Assembly: GCA_003994795.1 (NCBI GenBank)
Contig: AP018269.1
Coordinates: 6,103,687 to 6,167,686, forward strand
Origin: Cylindrospermum sp. NIES-4074
Lineage (GTDB): Bacteria > Cyanobacteriota > Cyanobacteriia > Cyanobacteriales > Nostocaceae
DNA: 64,000 nucleotides
Direction: 5' to 3'
The position numbers were made by a program, and so were the translations under genes. The notes below the pieces were generated by a model. That model was not told the DNA's origin, made no database searches, and saw nothing but the letters and a program-made list of their open reading frames with translations. This document shows, piece after piece, positions 43,738 to 53,412 of the stretch. The stretch's first letter is position 1; every line of letters starts with the position of its first letter.

Positions 43738-43885
43738 TTTTAGAACTTACGCAAGTGTCACACTCAATGTGTATAGATGCCGAAAATCCGTTGATTGTTA
43801 CCGAATTATCGAGTCTGACGCACCCTACAAGAGACTTAAGCAATGCTCCATATTTGGTGTTTCCTGTCAATGCGTAAGTCCTAAA
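43738..43885. mobile_element. MITE-like element with CTTACGCA terminal repeats
   Basis: A 148-base element from TTTAGAACTTACGCA to TGCGTAAGTCCTAAA. The ends are inverted (TTTAGxACTTACGCA on both). It encodes no protein. A degraded relative of its middle (TTGTTGACTGTCACCGAATT) lies at 31499-31554. The bases following it, to 43914, are a run of TTTTTAA heptamers. Confidence 0.75.
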
Positions 43886-43909
43886 TTTTTAATTTTTAAT
43901 TTTTAATTT

Positions 43910-44800
43910 TTAATTGATATTCTGCCATGCTAACTTGGCTGCACCCACCATTCCTGCTGAGTTACCCAATTCTGCTGGCAAAATTTGTAACCCTATCCGA
44001 GATGTAGGGATAACTCGCTGTTCAATTTCTTTGGTGACAGCTGGTAAGAAAAACTCAAAACTGGCACTAACACCACCACCAATAATGATTGCTTGCGGTG
44101 TGAGCACATAAATCAAACTCGTTAATCCAATCCCTAAATCTTTACCATATTCTTGCCAAAAAGTCAATGCTTCAGCGTCTCCCTCTTGGGCAAGAGTGCC
44201 TAATTCTGCTGGTTCCTTGCCGGTGCGGCGTCGAATTGCTGTAACTGAAGCATATTGTTCTAGAGAGCCTTGATTGCCGCTGTTACACATTGGCCCATCA
44301 GGATTTAAGGTAATTAAACCCAATTCCCCAGCAGCACCTTGATGTCCAACAAACAATTTGCCGTCTAAAATAATCGCCCCACCTACCCCAGTCCCTAATG
44401 TCAACAAGATGAGATTTTGAAACTGACGACCGGCACCTAACCAAGCTTCCCCCAATCCAGCACAGTTGGCATCATTAGCAAGGATGGTGGGTTTACCAGT
44501 TTTGGCTTCTAGCCAATCGGCTAAAGGTACATCCTGCCATCCTGCCAAGTTAATCGCAACTAGGGCAATGCGTCCTGTGGCATCGGTAGGGCCAGGAGTA
44601 CCAATACCAATAGCAACTGTTTGATTCTCTGGGTCAATTTGGGCGATCGCATCCACTATCTTGGCCACAACAGCTGCTGGTGTTGCTGGCTGGGGAGTTG
44701 CCACAGTTAAAGATTGTAAACAACTGCCATCCTGGTTAAATCGCCCCAACTTAATTGCCGTTCCCCCTAAATCAATGCCAATTACTTCCGCTTTAACCAC
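43910..44800 (-). CDS. ROK-family sugar kinase (glucokinase-like)
   Basis: A 296-residue ROK kinase: N-terminal phosphate loop VIGIDLGGTAIKLGRF, GIGTPGPTD, ANDANCAGLGEAW with the catalytic Asp, and LTLGTGVGGAII. The family zinc motif C-x-C-x4-G-C-x-E is degenerate: MCNSGNQGSLEQYAS keeps one Cys while the others are Ser. It probably phosphorylates glucose or a related hexose. GTG start at 44800 (encoding VKAEVIGID). It stands alone after the MITE. Confidence 0.82.
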   Translation of the reverse strand: MVKAEVIGIDLGGTAIKLGRFNQDGSCLQSLTVATPQPATPAAVVAKIVDAIAQIDPENQTVAIGIGTPGPTDATGRIALVAINLAGWQDVPLADWLEAKTGKPTILANDANCAGLGEAWLGAGRQFQNLILLTLGTGVGGAIILDGKLFVGHQGAAGELGLITLNPDGPMCNSGNQGSLEQYASVTAIRRRTGKEPAELGTLAQEGDAEALTFWQEYGKDLGIGLTSLIYVLTPQAIIIGGGVSASFEFFLPAVTKEIEQRVIPTSRIGLQILPAELGNSAGMVGAAKLAWQNIN

Positions 44801-45121
44801 AATTGCACCTTATCCAAAATCTGATCTAGCTAATTTACCAAAACTTGTAACTCCTGCGCCACCCTGAATAATTTGCTAGTAACCTGTCAAGGCAACTTTG
44901 ACGGGTAAATAAATCTTTCAATTTTTCTTCTTTCCTTCTTCCTTTGCGCTCTACCCTACGGGAACGGCTTCGCCGAATGCGTCCTTTGCGGTATGCCTCC
45001 GGCACGCTACGCGAACGTTTCTTTATCCTTCAAACTTTACTAGACAGACTACTAGGTTGCTCTGTTCTTGCAAGGCTAGAGCTAGGTTATCAGGCGATCG
45101 CTAAATTTTGGTAAATCCTCT
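44801..45121. repeat. Intergenic dispersed GC-rich repeat
   Basis: A 321-base gap with no gene. At 44940-45020 is a mosaic of CCTACGGGAACGGCTTCGCC, GAATGCGTCCTTTGCGG and GCCTCCGGCACGCTACGCGA words, shared in pieces with 35165-35230, 62815-62870 and 270-380. These words are widespread intergenic repeats in Nostocales. Confidence 0.6.
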
Positions 45122-45322
45122 TCAACTCTCTTTGTCTAAAATGTACTTCAATGGATCATCTGCACCCACGGATGCCAGCCGCAGATTAGCTATTGGGTAT
45201 AAACTAATGCTGGATTTATCTTGCCAAGCTGTGACTGGCGCACCTCGTAAGATGCCAGAAAGGGCGACGGAAAGCATAAACCCGCCGGTAGCGGCAGCAA
45301 TTAAAGAAATGTTATCTTTCAC
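45122..45322 (-). CDS. Small exported or membrane-anchored protein (66 aa), tentative
   Basis: A 66-residue frame: an N-terminal hydrophobic segment (SLIAAATGGFMLSVALSGIL) then a polar tail (LYPIANLRLASVGADDPLKY). The start is a GTG at 45322 with GAGAG nine bases upstream. The opposite strand has a competing frame of similar length, so the call is tentative; the hydrophobic N-terminus and the ribosome-binding site favour this strand. It lies just upstream of the ABC permease's stop side, no operon evident. Confidence 0.45.
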   Translation of the reverse strand: MKDNISLIAAATGGFMLSVALSGILRGAPVTAWQDKSSISLYPIANLRLASVGADDPLKYILDKES

Positions 45323-45443
45323 TCAAATCTCTCAGTAATAAATACAAGAAATATTAGACGATGAAACAGTGATTCTGTGCCCTTGGTTAGTTGTCAGTTG
45401 TTCACTAGCCTTTGGCTAATAACTAATAACTACTAACTAATGA

Positions 45444-46340
45444 CTATTTCCGGATACCATTGTCTCGCCGTAAGCGGGGATTGACAAATTCATTTAACCC
45501 CTCACCAAGTAGTGATAACCCTACCACCATGAATGTCATCCCTAATCCGGGAAAAAGTGTAGTCCACCAAATACCCGTGGGTAGTGCGCCCAGGGCTTGT
45601 TTTAAGTCGTGTCCCCATTCTGGCACTTCTTCTGGCAATCCTAGCCCCAAAAAGCCTAAACCGCCCAAGACTAAAATTGCATCGGCGGCGTTGAGGGTAA
45701 ATAATACAGGTACGCTTTGAATAACGTTAAAAAACAAATAGCGAGAAAGCACTGTCCAAGTAGAAGCCCCCATTGCTTGAGCCGCTTCGATAAACACTTC
45801 AGTTTTCACGCTGACGGTGTGGTTGCGAACAACGCGATAATATTGAGGGATGTAAGCAATGCTAATGGCGATCGCTGCATTCACAATTCCCCTCCCCACG
45901 ACAAACGCCAATGTGACGGAAAGAAGTAACCCTGGTAGGGTGTAAATGCTATCCATCAGAAACAGCAACACTTTATCCAATCTACCGCCGAGATAGCCAC
46001 TCACCATCCCCAACGGCACACCAATCAGCATACTCAGCGCCGTTGCCAAAATTACTACTTGCAGTGCAGCTTGGGCACCAAACACCGTGCGGGAAAAGAC
46101 ATCATAGCCCAGAGAACTAGTACCAAACCAATGCTTGGCTGAGGGTGGCTGTACCTGTAGGTTGCTTAGGAACTCTTTGGGGTTTTGCAGCCATCCCCAA
46201 GCCTGAAACACTGGCGCAAAAAAAGCCAGAAAGATAAAAAATAGAGTGATGCCTAACCCAATAAGCATAAGTTGCCCAGAAAGGTTAGGGTTTTTAGCAA
46301 AACGTAAAAATGACGGCAGTTGCCGTTTTGTTATGGTCAT
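45444..46340 (-). CDS. Peptide/nickel-type ABC transporter permease (DppC/OppC-like)
   Basis: A 298-residue inner-membrane permease with six segments. Family features are the N-terminal helix (LMLIGLGITLFFIFLAFFAPV), the HWFGTSSLGYDVFSRTVFGA motif that follows, GVPLGMVSGYLGGRLD, the EAA loop EAAQAMGASTWTVLSRYLF, and GLGFLGLGLPEEVPEWG. It would form a channel with a DppB-type partner, ATPases and a binding protein, none of which is adjacent, so the operon is split, as is common in cyanobacteria. ATG at 46340. Confidence 0.9.
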   Translation of the reverse strand: MTITKRQLPSFLRFAKNPNLSGQLMLIGLGITLFFIFLAFFAPVFQAWGWLQNPKEFLSNLQVQPPSAKHWFGTSSLGYDVFSRTVFGAQAALQVVILATALSMLIGVPLGMVSGYLGGRLDKVLLFLMDSIYTLPGLLLSVTLAFVVGRGIVNAAIAISIAYIPQYYRVVRNHTVSVKTEVFIEAAQAMGASTWTVLSRYLFFNVIQSVPVLFTLNAADAILVLGGLGFLGLGLPEEVPEWGHDLKQALGALPTGIWWTTLFPGLGMTFMVVGLSLLGEGLNEFVNPRLRRDNGIRK

Positions 46341-46455
46341 GGATAAGCCTGAGAAAAGCCAAATATTCTGACCATTCTACAGTCTGAGGATGAGGGACAT
46401 GGGAGAGAGTTCTTCAATAATTTTTCCTTGTCTCCATTCCCTATGCTCCAGTCCC

Positions 46456-47829
46456 TCAAATATTACTCTCAATCAACTGCCGATACTCGCTTTTTTGCTT
46501 CACACCTTTGACTTCCTTGAGCAATTCCTGATTTTTGAAGAATTGCACCGTCGGCGTTCCTGTCACAGCAGCATTTTCAGCAATATCTCGGTCTTTGTCG
46601 ATGTCAATTTCCACGAAGTGGATTTTGCCGTCAAATTCATCCACTACTTTATTTAAAATTGGCTTCAGGGTATGGCAAGGGCCACAACCAGGAGAGACGT
46701 ATTTAACTAAAATTAGGCGATCGCTATCATGGAATAACTTCCGTAAAGCATAACCCCCCTCGTGGCGCGTCGCCTGCAAATTAAATCCAGCCGCTTCTTC
46801 AGCTTCAGTTTTCTTCGCTGCTGGCTGAGGTTTTAATTCATTAACTGCGGTTTCTGGCTGGTGATGGAATTCTTGAATTAAACCATTGGATGACAACCAA
46901 CGTTCAGCCAACATCGCCGCCATACAGCCAGTACCCGCAGCTGTAATTGCTTGACGAAACTCATGATCTTGCACGTCACCAGCAGCAAAAACACCCTCAA
47001 CGCTGGTTTCTACAGAACCGTGCTTGGTGGCAACATAACCTACTTCATCTAATTCTAGTTGTCCCTTGAATAAAGAAGTATTGGGAGTATGACCGATCGC
47101 ATAAAATAAACCCTTGGCGTGCAATTCGGTTTCTTTGCCGGTTTTGCGATCGCGGATTTTCACCCCTGCCATTTGACCATTACCGAACACATCCACAACT
47201 TCTGTGTTCCAATGCACCTGAATTTTGGGATTACTCAAAACTCTGTCTTGCATAGCTTTAGAAGCCCGCATCTTATCAGAGCGTACCAGTAAATTTACTT
47301 TAGATCCATATTTAGTCAGGTAAATTGATTCTTCTGCCGCCGAGTCACCAGCACCAATTACTGCCAATTCTGCACCGTGGAAAATCGGTGTCGCACCATC
47401 ACAAATCGCACAGGCAGAAATCCCTCGACTCCAAAATTCATGTTCGCTAGGTAAACCTAAGCGTCTTGCTGTCGCACCAGTTGCAATAACTATACTGTGT
47501 GCTTTAACTTCCCTTTCTTCCGAACGGATAGTAAAAGGACGCTGACTTAAATCAACTGATATCACATCTTCAGTATATAACTCAGCCCCCCAGCGCTCCG
47601 CCTGCGCCTTCATGTTGTCCATCAAATCTGGCCCAGTAATACCTTGGGGAAACCCTGGAAAATTCTCTACTTCTGTCGTTGTCATTAATTGCCCGCCAGG
47701 TAAACCCCCAGCTTGAAAGCCCTCAAAGACAACGGGTTTTAAGTTAGCACGTCCAGCATAAATCGCCGCTGTATACCCTGCTGGGCCGGAACCGATAATT
47801 ACCAAGTTTTCTACTGTTGGGTTAGTCAT
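46456..47829 (-). CDS. NADPH-thioredoxin reductase with fused thioredoxin (NTRC)
   Basis: A 457-residue fusion. Residues 1-315 are an FAD/NADPH thioredoxin reductase ([16 protein letters not shown]; redox pair Cys140-x-x-Cys143 in [17 protein letters not shown]). After a linker with an Ala/Glu-rich run, residues 350-457 are a thioredoxin with Cys382-Gly-Pro-Cys385 ([12 protein letters not shown]). In cyanobacteria and plastids NTRC uses NADPH to reduce 2-Cys peroxiredoxin and tune metabolism in low light. Complete and typical; start ATG 47829. Confidence 0.94.
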   Translation of the reverse strand: MTNPTVENLVIIGSGPAGYTAAIYAGRANLKPVVFEGFQAGGLPGGQLMTTTEVENFPGFPQGITGPDLMDNMKAQAERWGAELYTEDVISVDLSQRPFTIRSEEREVKAHSIVIATGATARRLGLPSEHEFWSRGISACAICDGATPIFHGAELAVIGAGDSAAEESIYLTKYGSKVNLLVRSDKMRASKAMQDRVLSNPKIQVHWNTEVVDVFGNGQMAGVKIRDRKTGKETELHAKGLFYAIGHTPNTSLFKGQLELDEVGYVATKHGSVETSVEGVFAAGDVQDHEFRQAITAAGTGCMAAMLAERWLSSNGLIQEFHHQPETAVNELKPQPAAKKTEAEEAAGFNLQATRHEGGYALRKLFHDSDRLILVKYVSPGCGPCHTLKPILNKVVDEFDGKIHFVEIDIDKDRDIAENAAVTGTPTVQFFKNQELLKEVKGVKQKSEYRQLIESNI

Positions 47830-48074
47830 GTCAGGTATATGAACTCATAACGACTACGCTTAATATAGCATATAAAAAATATTGGGTGGAGTGAAAGCCT
47901 TTAAGTCTACCTTTTGCGAGCTGGTTAACTCCCTACACATCCAGAATTTCCAGCAATGCAAATCTTGCCAGAAATATTTTTTACTGGAGTGATATAAAAG
48001 CGATCGCACCTGGGTAAGTTATATCCAGAACTCAGCAATCAACTTTTATATCACGAACTTTCAGGAGAAACCCC

Positions 48075-48605
48075 ATGCTTAAGCCAGAATTGCAAGCCAA
48101 ATTCATCCAACACCTCAGCAACCGTAAGAACAAAGCTGAAGAAGGTTTCACCCTCATTGAATTGCTAGTGGTAGTAATTATTATTGGTATTCTTGCAGCG
48201 ATCGCCCTACCTTCACTACTCGGTCAAGTCAACAAAGCCAAGCAAGCTGAAGCTAAAAACTACGTTGGTACAGCCAACCGTACCCAGCAAGCCTTTTACT
48301 TGGAATATCAAAAATTTGCTACCAACCTCAGCGAATTGCAGGTAGGGATTAAAACTCAAACTGACAATTTTAGTTACTCAATTGCTGGTGGTGGTACTTC
48401 AGCTGCCCAATTCAAAGGAGTAGCAATTAAGACTGCACTTAAATCCTACTATGGATTAGTAGGGACGACTCAAGGTGACAGCGCAACCTCTGAGGCACTC
48501 ACACTAGCAATAGCCTGTGAATCCCAAGCTCCTTCTCAGGCAGTAGGAGATATCACTACATTTTCTACAGGCTGTGATACTGGTTACACATCTTTGGCTA
48601 GATAA
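48075..48605 (+). CDS. pilA: Type IV pilin-like protein (PilA-type)
   Basis: A 176-residue prepilin with a 24-residue leader ending G24/F25: EEGFTLIELLVVVIIIGILA. Glu at mature +5 (Glu29) is present, as needed for assembly and N-methylation by PilD. After the hydrophobic alpha1 (LVVVIIIGILAAIALP), the globular domain (QVNKAKQAEAKNYVGTANRT...) contains two cysteines (IACES, STGCD) that may form the D-region disulfide. Cyanobacterial pilins of this form build motility or DNA-uptake pili, or minor pseudopili. CAGGAGAAACCCC precedes the ATG. It is followed by a strong terminator and lies upstream of glycosyltransferases that might modify it. Confidence 0.85.
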   Translation: MLKPELQAKFIQHLSNRKNKAEEGFTLIELLVVVIIIGILAAIALPSLLGQVNKAKQAEAKNYVGTANRTQQAFYLEYQKFATNLSELQVGIKTQTDNFSYSIAGGGTSAAQFKGVAIKTALKSYYGLVGTTQGDSATSEALTLAIACESQAPSQAVGDITTFSTGCDTGYTSLAR

Positions 48606-48662
48606 GAAAAAAGATTTTCCCTGGTTGTTCTTGCCAGCTGTCTCATCTAAAAGTCCTGTCTG

Positions 48663-48692
48663 ATTGGGTAGTGTGTTTACACATTACCCAAT
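48663..48692 (+). terminator. Terminator hairpin of the pilin gene
   Basis: ATTGGGTAGTGTG, loop, CACATTACCCAAT: a 13-pair stem with one G-U, four-base loop, about 58 bases after the pilA stop, followed by TTTA. Confidence 0.7.
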
Positions 48693-48727
48693 TTACGCAA
48701 TTTGCTCACCATAATACTTGTTATCTA

Positions 48728-48881
48728 AGAGGTTGTTTGAAAAGTATCAAAATTGATCGAGATCCCCCCTTGCCCCCCTTAAAAAGGGGGGTAAAACTTC
48801 TTAAAGTCCCCCTTAAAAAGGGGGACTTAGGGGGATCTGCTGGTGCTTAATACATCACCAAAAACTTTTCAAACATCCTCT
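48728..48881. mobile_element. MITE-like element with terminal inverted repeats, copy 2
   Basis: A 154-base element, AGAGGTTGTTTGAAAAGT to ACTTTTCAAACATCCTCT, with the same C-rich/G-rich arms as the copy at 29549-29701. It separates the pilin gene from the glycosyltransferase gene. Confidence 0.8.
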
Positions 48882-48936
48882 AATGGCTGCTTGCCATATC
48901 TCCTAATTTAGTTTCACAAATTATTTTATAACTTCT

Positions 48937-51156
48937 ATGTTTTCTTTAACTGCTCCCACTCAATTGCATCAGCGTGCAGAACAATATTTCCTTAAAGAAA
49001 ATTACATCCAAGCAGCTAATATCTACGAACAAGCAATTGAAACAGAGCCTGATGTTAAATCCTACTATTGGTATTTAGGGTTAATGTTACTATTGCAAGG
49101 GCAAGAAGTAGAAGCCCAAACGACTTGGTTCATGGCTATGATGGAGGGAGAACCAGAACAAGTCGATAATTGGAATGCAGAATTAGTAACGGTTTTGCAA
49201 ACAGAAGCCGAACGCCGAGAGGGGCTGGAAGAATATTCAGTTGCAGAAAAAATTCGCCAAAACATCAAGGAAGTTTCTCCTAAAGACATTCACAACTTAT
49301 TACATCTCACCCAGCTAGCTATCAAATTAGAAACCTATACAGGTCAGGATTTACAAGAACTGGGAGTAATTGAAATACTCAATTCTGAACCAAGGATAGA
49401 GGTCAACTTAGAACTGTTGATGGAAGTTCTCAAGAGTGTTTTGGATTATGCTCCTGCACACCCCTCAACCCTGGATTTTGTAGCAGCCTGCTTACCCCAT
49501 TGCCAAAATAATCACCAAGCCTTACTGGTTATCTTACTGCCAGCAGCTATAGCAATTGCTTACTCGCAAAAACTACCTGGAATAGCAGCGCAGTTGTGTG
49601 AACTTTATTTAAAGTTAAGTCCCAATAACACAGAAGTTGTAGGACATTTAGCTGGTTTTTATCAGAATGCCGGCCAATTTGAGAAGGGTATAGAAACTGC
49701 TAAATTATTCTATTCTTCAGTACAGGAATTGGCAGATAAAGTTTTTGCCAATCGCCAGATTCTCCGGGGATTAATGAGCGCAGGTGGATATTGGGAAGAA
49801 TCTTGCGCTGTGCATCAGAGGCAAGAATCCTTAGTGGAATCGCTCATAGAAGAGAACCCTACACAACTTGATTCAGCCAGAATAACTAGACTATTCACTG
49901 CCAATTTTTTTACACCGTATATTGAAGATGACCCCAGAAAAAACAGAAGTATTCAAAATCGATTATTGCAACTTTGTCAAGCAAATATAGCCAATTATGC
50001 TCAAGAGCAAGTAGAAAAATATTCTCAGGGACATTTAGAGAGAAAAAAACAAAATAAAACTGATAAGAAAATCAAGATAGGATATATATCTTATTGCCTA
50101 AGAAGTCATTCTGTGGGTTGGCTAGCGAGATGGTTAATTCAGTATCATGATAGAGATAAATTTCAAATAAATGCTTATTTCATTAGTACTAACCCAGTAC
50201 TTGACCCATTGCATGAATGGTATATCGGCATAGTTGACAAAGCGTACAAACTCAATCAAGTCTCGGATATTGCCGAACAAATTTACGAAGATGAAATCGA
50301 TATTTTAATCGACTTAGATAGCATTACTTTAGATGTCAGCTGTGAAGTTATAGCCCTAAAACCTGCACCAATTCAAGCCACTTGGTTGGGTTGGGATGCC
50401 TCAGGATGTCCATCTGTGGATTATTTCATTACTGACCCCTACGTTTTACCAGAGTCTGCTCAGGACTACTACAAAGAAAGAATTTGGCGTTTACCTCAAA
50501 CCTATATAGCTGTAGATGGTTTTGAAGTGAGTGTACCTACAATCAGTCGCGCTCAATTAGATATTCCTAGTGATGCAGTTGTATATCTCTGTGCCCAACG
50601 GGGCTTTAAGCGACATCTGGATATCACAAGACTACAATTGAGAATTATCAAAGAAGTTCCCAATAGCTACTTCTTGATCAAAGGAATATCTGACGAAGAA
50701 TCAATTAAAACATTTTTTCATCAGTTGGCGGAAGAAGAAGGTGTAGATTCTTCAAAACTACGATTTCTCCCAGGTGTCATTGCAGAATCAGTTCATCGAG
50801 CTAATTTAGGAATTGCTGATGTAGTATTAGATACTTATCCTTACAATGGAGCTACAACCACCTTAGAAACTCTGTGGATGTGCATTCCTATGGTGACGCG
50901 GGTAGGTGAGCAATTTGCTGCTCGTAACAGCTACACCATGATGATGAATGCTGGTATCACAGAAGGTATTGCCTGGACAGATGAAGAATACGTCAAGTGG
51001 GGTGTGCGCTTAGGAAAAGATGAGGCGTTGCGACAACAAATCGCCTGGAAACTCAAACAGTCAAGAAAAACAGCACCTTTGTGGAATGGCAAGCAGTTTA
51101 CCCTAGAGATGGAAAAAGCCTACGAGCAGATGTGGCAGAAGTATATTAGTTCGTAG
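48937..51156 (+). CDS. TPR-containing SPINDLY/OGT-type glycosyltransferase (GT41-like)
   Basis: A 739-residue protein. The N-terminal 350 residues are helical repeats (HQRAEQYFLKENYIQAANIY, DVKSYYWYLGLMLLLQGQEV, NNTEVVGHLAGFYQNAGQFE). From about residue 375 comes the catalytic half: KIGYISYCLRSHSVGWLARW, IQATWLGWDASGCPSVDYFI, DPYVLPESAQDYYKERIWRL, then DVVLDTYPYNGATTTLETLW and PMVTRVGEQFAARNSYTMM, which are O-GlcNAc-transferase/SPINDLY signatures. It likely attaches a sugar to Ser/Thr of protein. It follows the pilin gene, and a hairpin directly follows its stop. Confidence 0.85.
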   Translation: MFSLTAPTQLHQRAEQYFLKENYIQAANIYEQAIETEPDVKSYYWYLGLMLLLQGQEVEAQTTWFMAMMEGEPEQVDNWNAELVTVLQTEAERREGLEEYSVAEKIRQNIKEVSPKDIHNLLHLTQLAIKLETYTGQDLQELGVIEILNSEPRIEVNLELLMEVLKSVLDYAPAHPSTLDFVAACLPHCQNNHQALLVILLPAAIAIAYSQKLPGIAAQLCELYLKLSPNNTEVVGHLAGFYQNAGQFEKGIETAKLFYSSVQELADKVFANRQILRGLMSAGGYWEESCAVHQRQESLVESLIEENPTQLDSARITRLFTANFFTPYIEDDPRKNRSIQNRLLQLCQANIANYAQEQVEKYSQGHLERKKQNKTDKKIKIGYISYCLRSHSVGWLARWLIQYHDRDKFQINAYFISTNPVLDPLHEWYIGIVDKAYKLNQVSDIAEQIYEDEIDILIDLDSITLDVSCEVIALKPAPIQATWLGWDASGCPSVDYFITDPYVLPESAQDYYKERIWRLPQTYIAVDGFEVSVPTISRAQLDIPSDAVVYLCAQRGFKRHLDITRLQLRIIKEVPNSYFLIKGISDEESIKTFFHQLAEEEGVDSSKLRFLPGVIAESVHRANLGIADVVLDTYPYNGATTTLETLWMCIPMVTRVGEQFAARNSYTMMMNAGITEGIAWTDEEYVKWGVRLGKDEALRQQIAWKLKQSRKTAPLWNGKQFTLEMEKAYEQMWQKYISS

Positions 51157-51174
51157 TGAGGACTGAAGTCCTCA
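51157..51174. repeat. Stop-adjacent hairpin TGAGGACT/AGTCCTCA
   Basis: An eight-pair perfect stem with a two-base loop begins directly after the TAG of the glycosyltransferase gene. The word TCGTAGTGAG overlapping the stop recurs before the hairpin at 53393-53412. Confidence 0.65.
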
Positions 51175-51251
51175 AAATAACTTTAAGCCTTAAAATTTGT
51201 TCTTATGTAAGGACTTTAGTTCTCATTTTCTAAAAAGCACTGAAGTGTTTA

Positions 51252-53336
51252 CTATAAAAATTCTTTCACAACTTGTTTATAAAAGGCTTCTAAACCTGCG
51301 ACACAGGCTTTGTCATCAAAAAGAAGGTCATGACTTTGGCTCATTCGTTCTGCAATGTTACGCCTCCAAGCTGTGTCTAGCCCTAATTTGACAGCAATTT
51401 CGATATATTCTGCTTCATTTTTAGCGATGGTATCTGTCACTCCTAGCATTTTCAGAAAGCTGTCAGAATGACGACCTCGCATAAATTCCCCCGGACAGGT
51501 GACAATGGGAAGATTGCAGGCGATCGCTTCTAAACTAGTATTACCACCAGACCAGGTAAATGTGTCCAGGTAAACATCTGAAAGTAAATTAATCATCAAA
51601 TAGTCTAGCCGTTCAGGAATGCTGAGAAATATGCAGTAATCCTCACTATTGAGACCAATAGCAGCAAAAGCGCGTTGCAACCGTTGTTTAAGTAAAGTAC
51701 CACGCAGAAACAAAAATTTAGCTTGAGGAATACCGCGAGCAATTTCTGCAAATATAAAATCGTATTGAGGTAAATATTTGAATGGCGCTTGACAGCATAA
51801 ATAGATGACTGCATCATCTGGTAGCTGAAAATCTGAGCGAGTTTTGACAACTGGCGGAATATATGGTTTAGGGTAAGAAACGCCAATATTTGGTAAGCGA
51901 ATTAGTTTCTCAGAGTAATGTTCTTGAGCATTTTCCGCCTCCATTAACTCGCTAGATAAAAAATAATCGACTGTAGGCAAGCCAGTTGTTACTGGATGTC
52001 CCCAAGCTGTACATTGTACAGGAGCAAGTCGCAAAGCAGCCATTTGCATAGTTTGCGGGTTCATCCCAATTTCGGGAAACACTAAAATGTGCAGCTGATC
52101 AGCAATTATCTGTTCACAGGCTGCTGATAAATTATAAGGAATATGGTGGAAAACATCACTATAATCTTGAAATTGCTGAGTAACTGGGTCTGGTTCATTA
52201 CCTGTGTAGTAACAGTAGATTTCAAAGTTTTGGCGATCGCAATAACGCAGCCAACCAGTTAACCAAAGTGTGCCACTATAAGAATGCAGATAATGTGAAG
52301 CGTAGCCAATCCGAATTTTTTGATTAGGCTGAAGAGGAGGCATAGATACAGGAGTAACCCATTGGGGAAAGTTAGCTGCCATAATTTCATGCACTAACTT
52401 GCCATATTGGCGTTGTAAATCTATATCATTTTGTGCTTGATACGATAAGTAAAAGTTAGTTAGTCTTCCTATTCCTGCTAAAGCACTATTTCGCTCTTGT
52501 GGAGTTTTGAGAGATGTTGCTTGAATTAAACTTTGCAATCCTTGAATATATCGCTGACGATAAAAATCAATTTCATCTTGATTATCGTAAATTGCGGGAA
52601 CAGTTAAATATTTGAGAAGTTGAAAAGTGTAATCCTCTGGTAAGCATTGACAGGCATTTTCGGCACTGGTAATAGCTTCTTGAATCCGTCCATTACGCCG
52701 CAAGTCAATTATTAACGAAAAATGCAGCTTCCCTTCTGTGGGGTAAAGTTTAATCCCTTGCTGGAGAGTGCTAATATATTCATCAACTCGGTTTAAATTT
52801 ATATAACACTGGCTTAGGCGCCAATAAATTTCTGCCTCTCCTGGGTGAATTCCTAAAAAATTCTGATATTGAGCAATCGCTTCTTGCCATCTTCCCTGTT
52901 GAAATAATCTATTACCTAAATCAAAAACTAACTGCCCTATTGATATGTTGCTGAATCTTTCTATTTCATACGCTGGAATATTCTCTACCTGAAAAGATAC
53001 TAACGACTCCTGGTTTTCATTTTCTAGAATAATTCGAGCATTAATAAGAGATGCTATGGATTCCCATTCAATTCTATCTAACTTTCCCAGCAGAGAAATT
53101 TCACATTCTGCCGTAACGTCTAGATCTTCTACCATTAGAAGATTCATGATCACACCAGATACAACTAGATGAGCATCGTCCTCAGAAATATTAGTGGTAT
53201 CTATCAGTAGAGTAATTTGGTTACTATCTGGATGAGTGGCGATCGCTTTAATCACTCGTTCTATATCTAAACTCAGTGATTCTTCTGGTTGTGACCAATT
53301 GGGAAAAATAATAATATTGCTTGACAGCAAGCGCAT
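51252..53336 (-). CDS. SPINDLY/OGT-type glycosyltransferase with an added N-terminal module
   Basis: A 694-residue protein. Residues 1-130 (IIIFPNWSQPEESLSLDIERV...ITLLIDTTNISEDDAHLVVS...DVTAECEISLLGKL) are a module shared with the next protein. Then come TPR-like repeats (LGNRLFQQGRWQEAIAQYQN, EAEIYWRLSQCYINLNRVDE) and the GT41-like half (KIRIGYASHYLHSYSGTLWL, QCTAWGHPVTTGLPTVDYFL, DVYLDTFTWSGGNTSLEAIA). It is convergent with the preceding glycosyltransferase gene. Likely a protein O-glycosyltransferase of the surface locus. Confidence 0.85.
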   Translation of the reverse strand: MRLLSSNIIIFPNWSQPEESLSLDIERVIKAIATHPDSNQITLLIDTTNISEDDAHLVVSGVIMNLLMVEDLDVTAECEISLLGKLDRIEWESIASLINARIILENENQESLVSFQVENIPAYEIERFSNISIGQLVFDLGNRLFQQGRWQEAIAQYQNFLGIHPGEAEIYWRLSQCYINLNRVDEYISTLQQGIKLYPTEGKLHFSLIIDLRRNGRIQEAITSAENACQCLPEDYTFQLLKYLTVPAIYDNQDEIDFYRQRYIQGLQSLIQATSLKTPQERNSALAGIGRLTNFYLSYQAQNDIDLQRQYGKLVHEIMAANFPQWVTPVSMPPLQPNQKIRIGYASHYLHSYSGTLWLTGWLRYCDRQNFEIYCYYTGNEPDPVTQQFQDYSDVFHHIPYNLSAACEQIIADQLHILVFPEIGMNPQTMQMAALRLAPVQCTAWGHPVTTGLPTVDYFLSSELMEAENAQEHYSEKLIRLPNIGVSYPKPYIPPVVKTRSDFQLPDDAVIYLCCQAPFKYLPQYDFIFAEIARGIPQAKFLFLRGTLLKQRLQRAFAAIGLNSEDYCIFLSIPERLDYLMINLLSDVYLDTFTWSGGNTSLEAIACNLPIVTCPGEFMRGRHSDSFLKMLGVTDTIAKNEAEYIEIAVKLGLDTAWRRNIAERMSQSHDLLFDDKACVAGLEAFYKQVVKEFL

Positions 53337-53392
53337 CAGGTATTAACTCCTCTACTTGGGTAATTAAATTGAGTTACTTCCACCATCTCGTA

Positions 53393-53412
53393 GTGAGCGT
53401 TAAAGCGCTCAC
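53393..53412. repeat. Hairpin GTGAGCG/CGCTCAC
   Basis: Seven-pair stem, six-base loop, preceded by TCGTAGTGAG like the hairpin at 51157. It lies in the 259-base gap between the two glycosyltransferase genes. Confidence 0.6.

Noticed and set aside
43646-43870. 74-codon minus-strand frame
   Set aside because: It is the translation of the CTTACGCA-ended MITE, not a gene.
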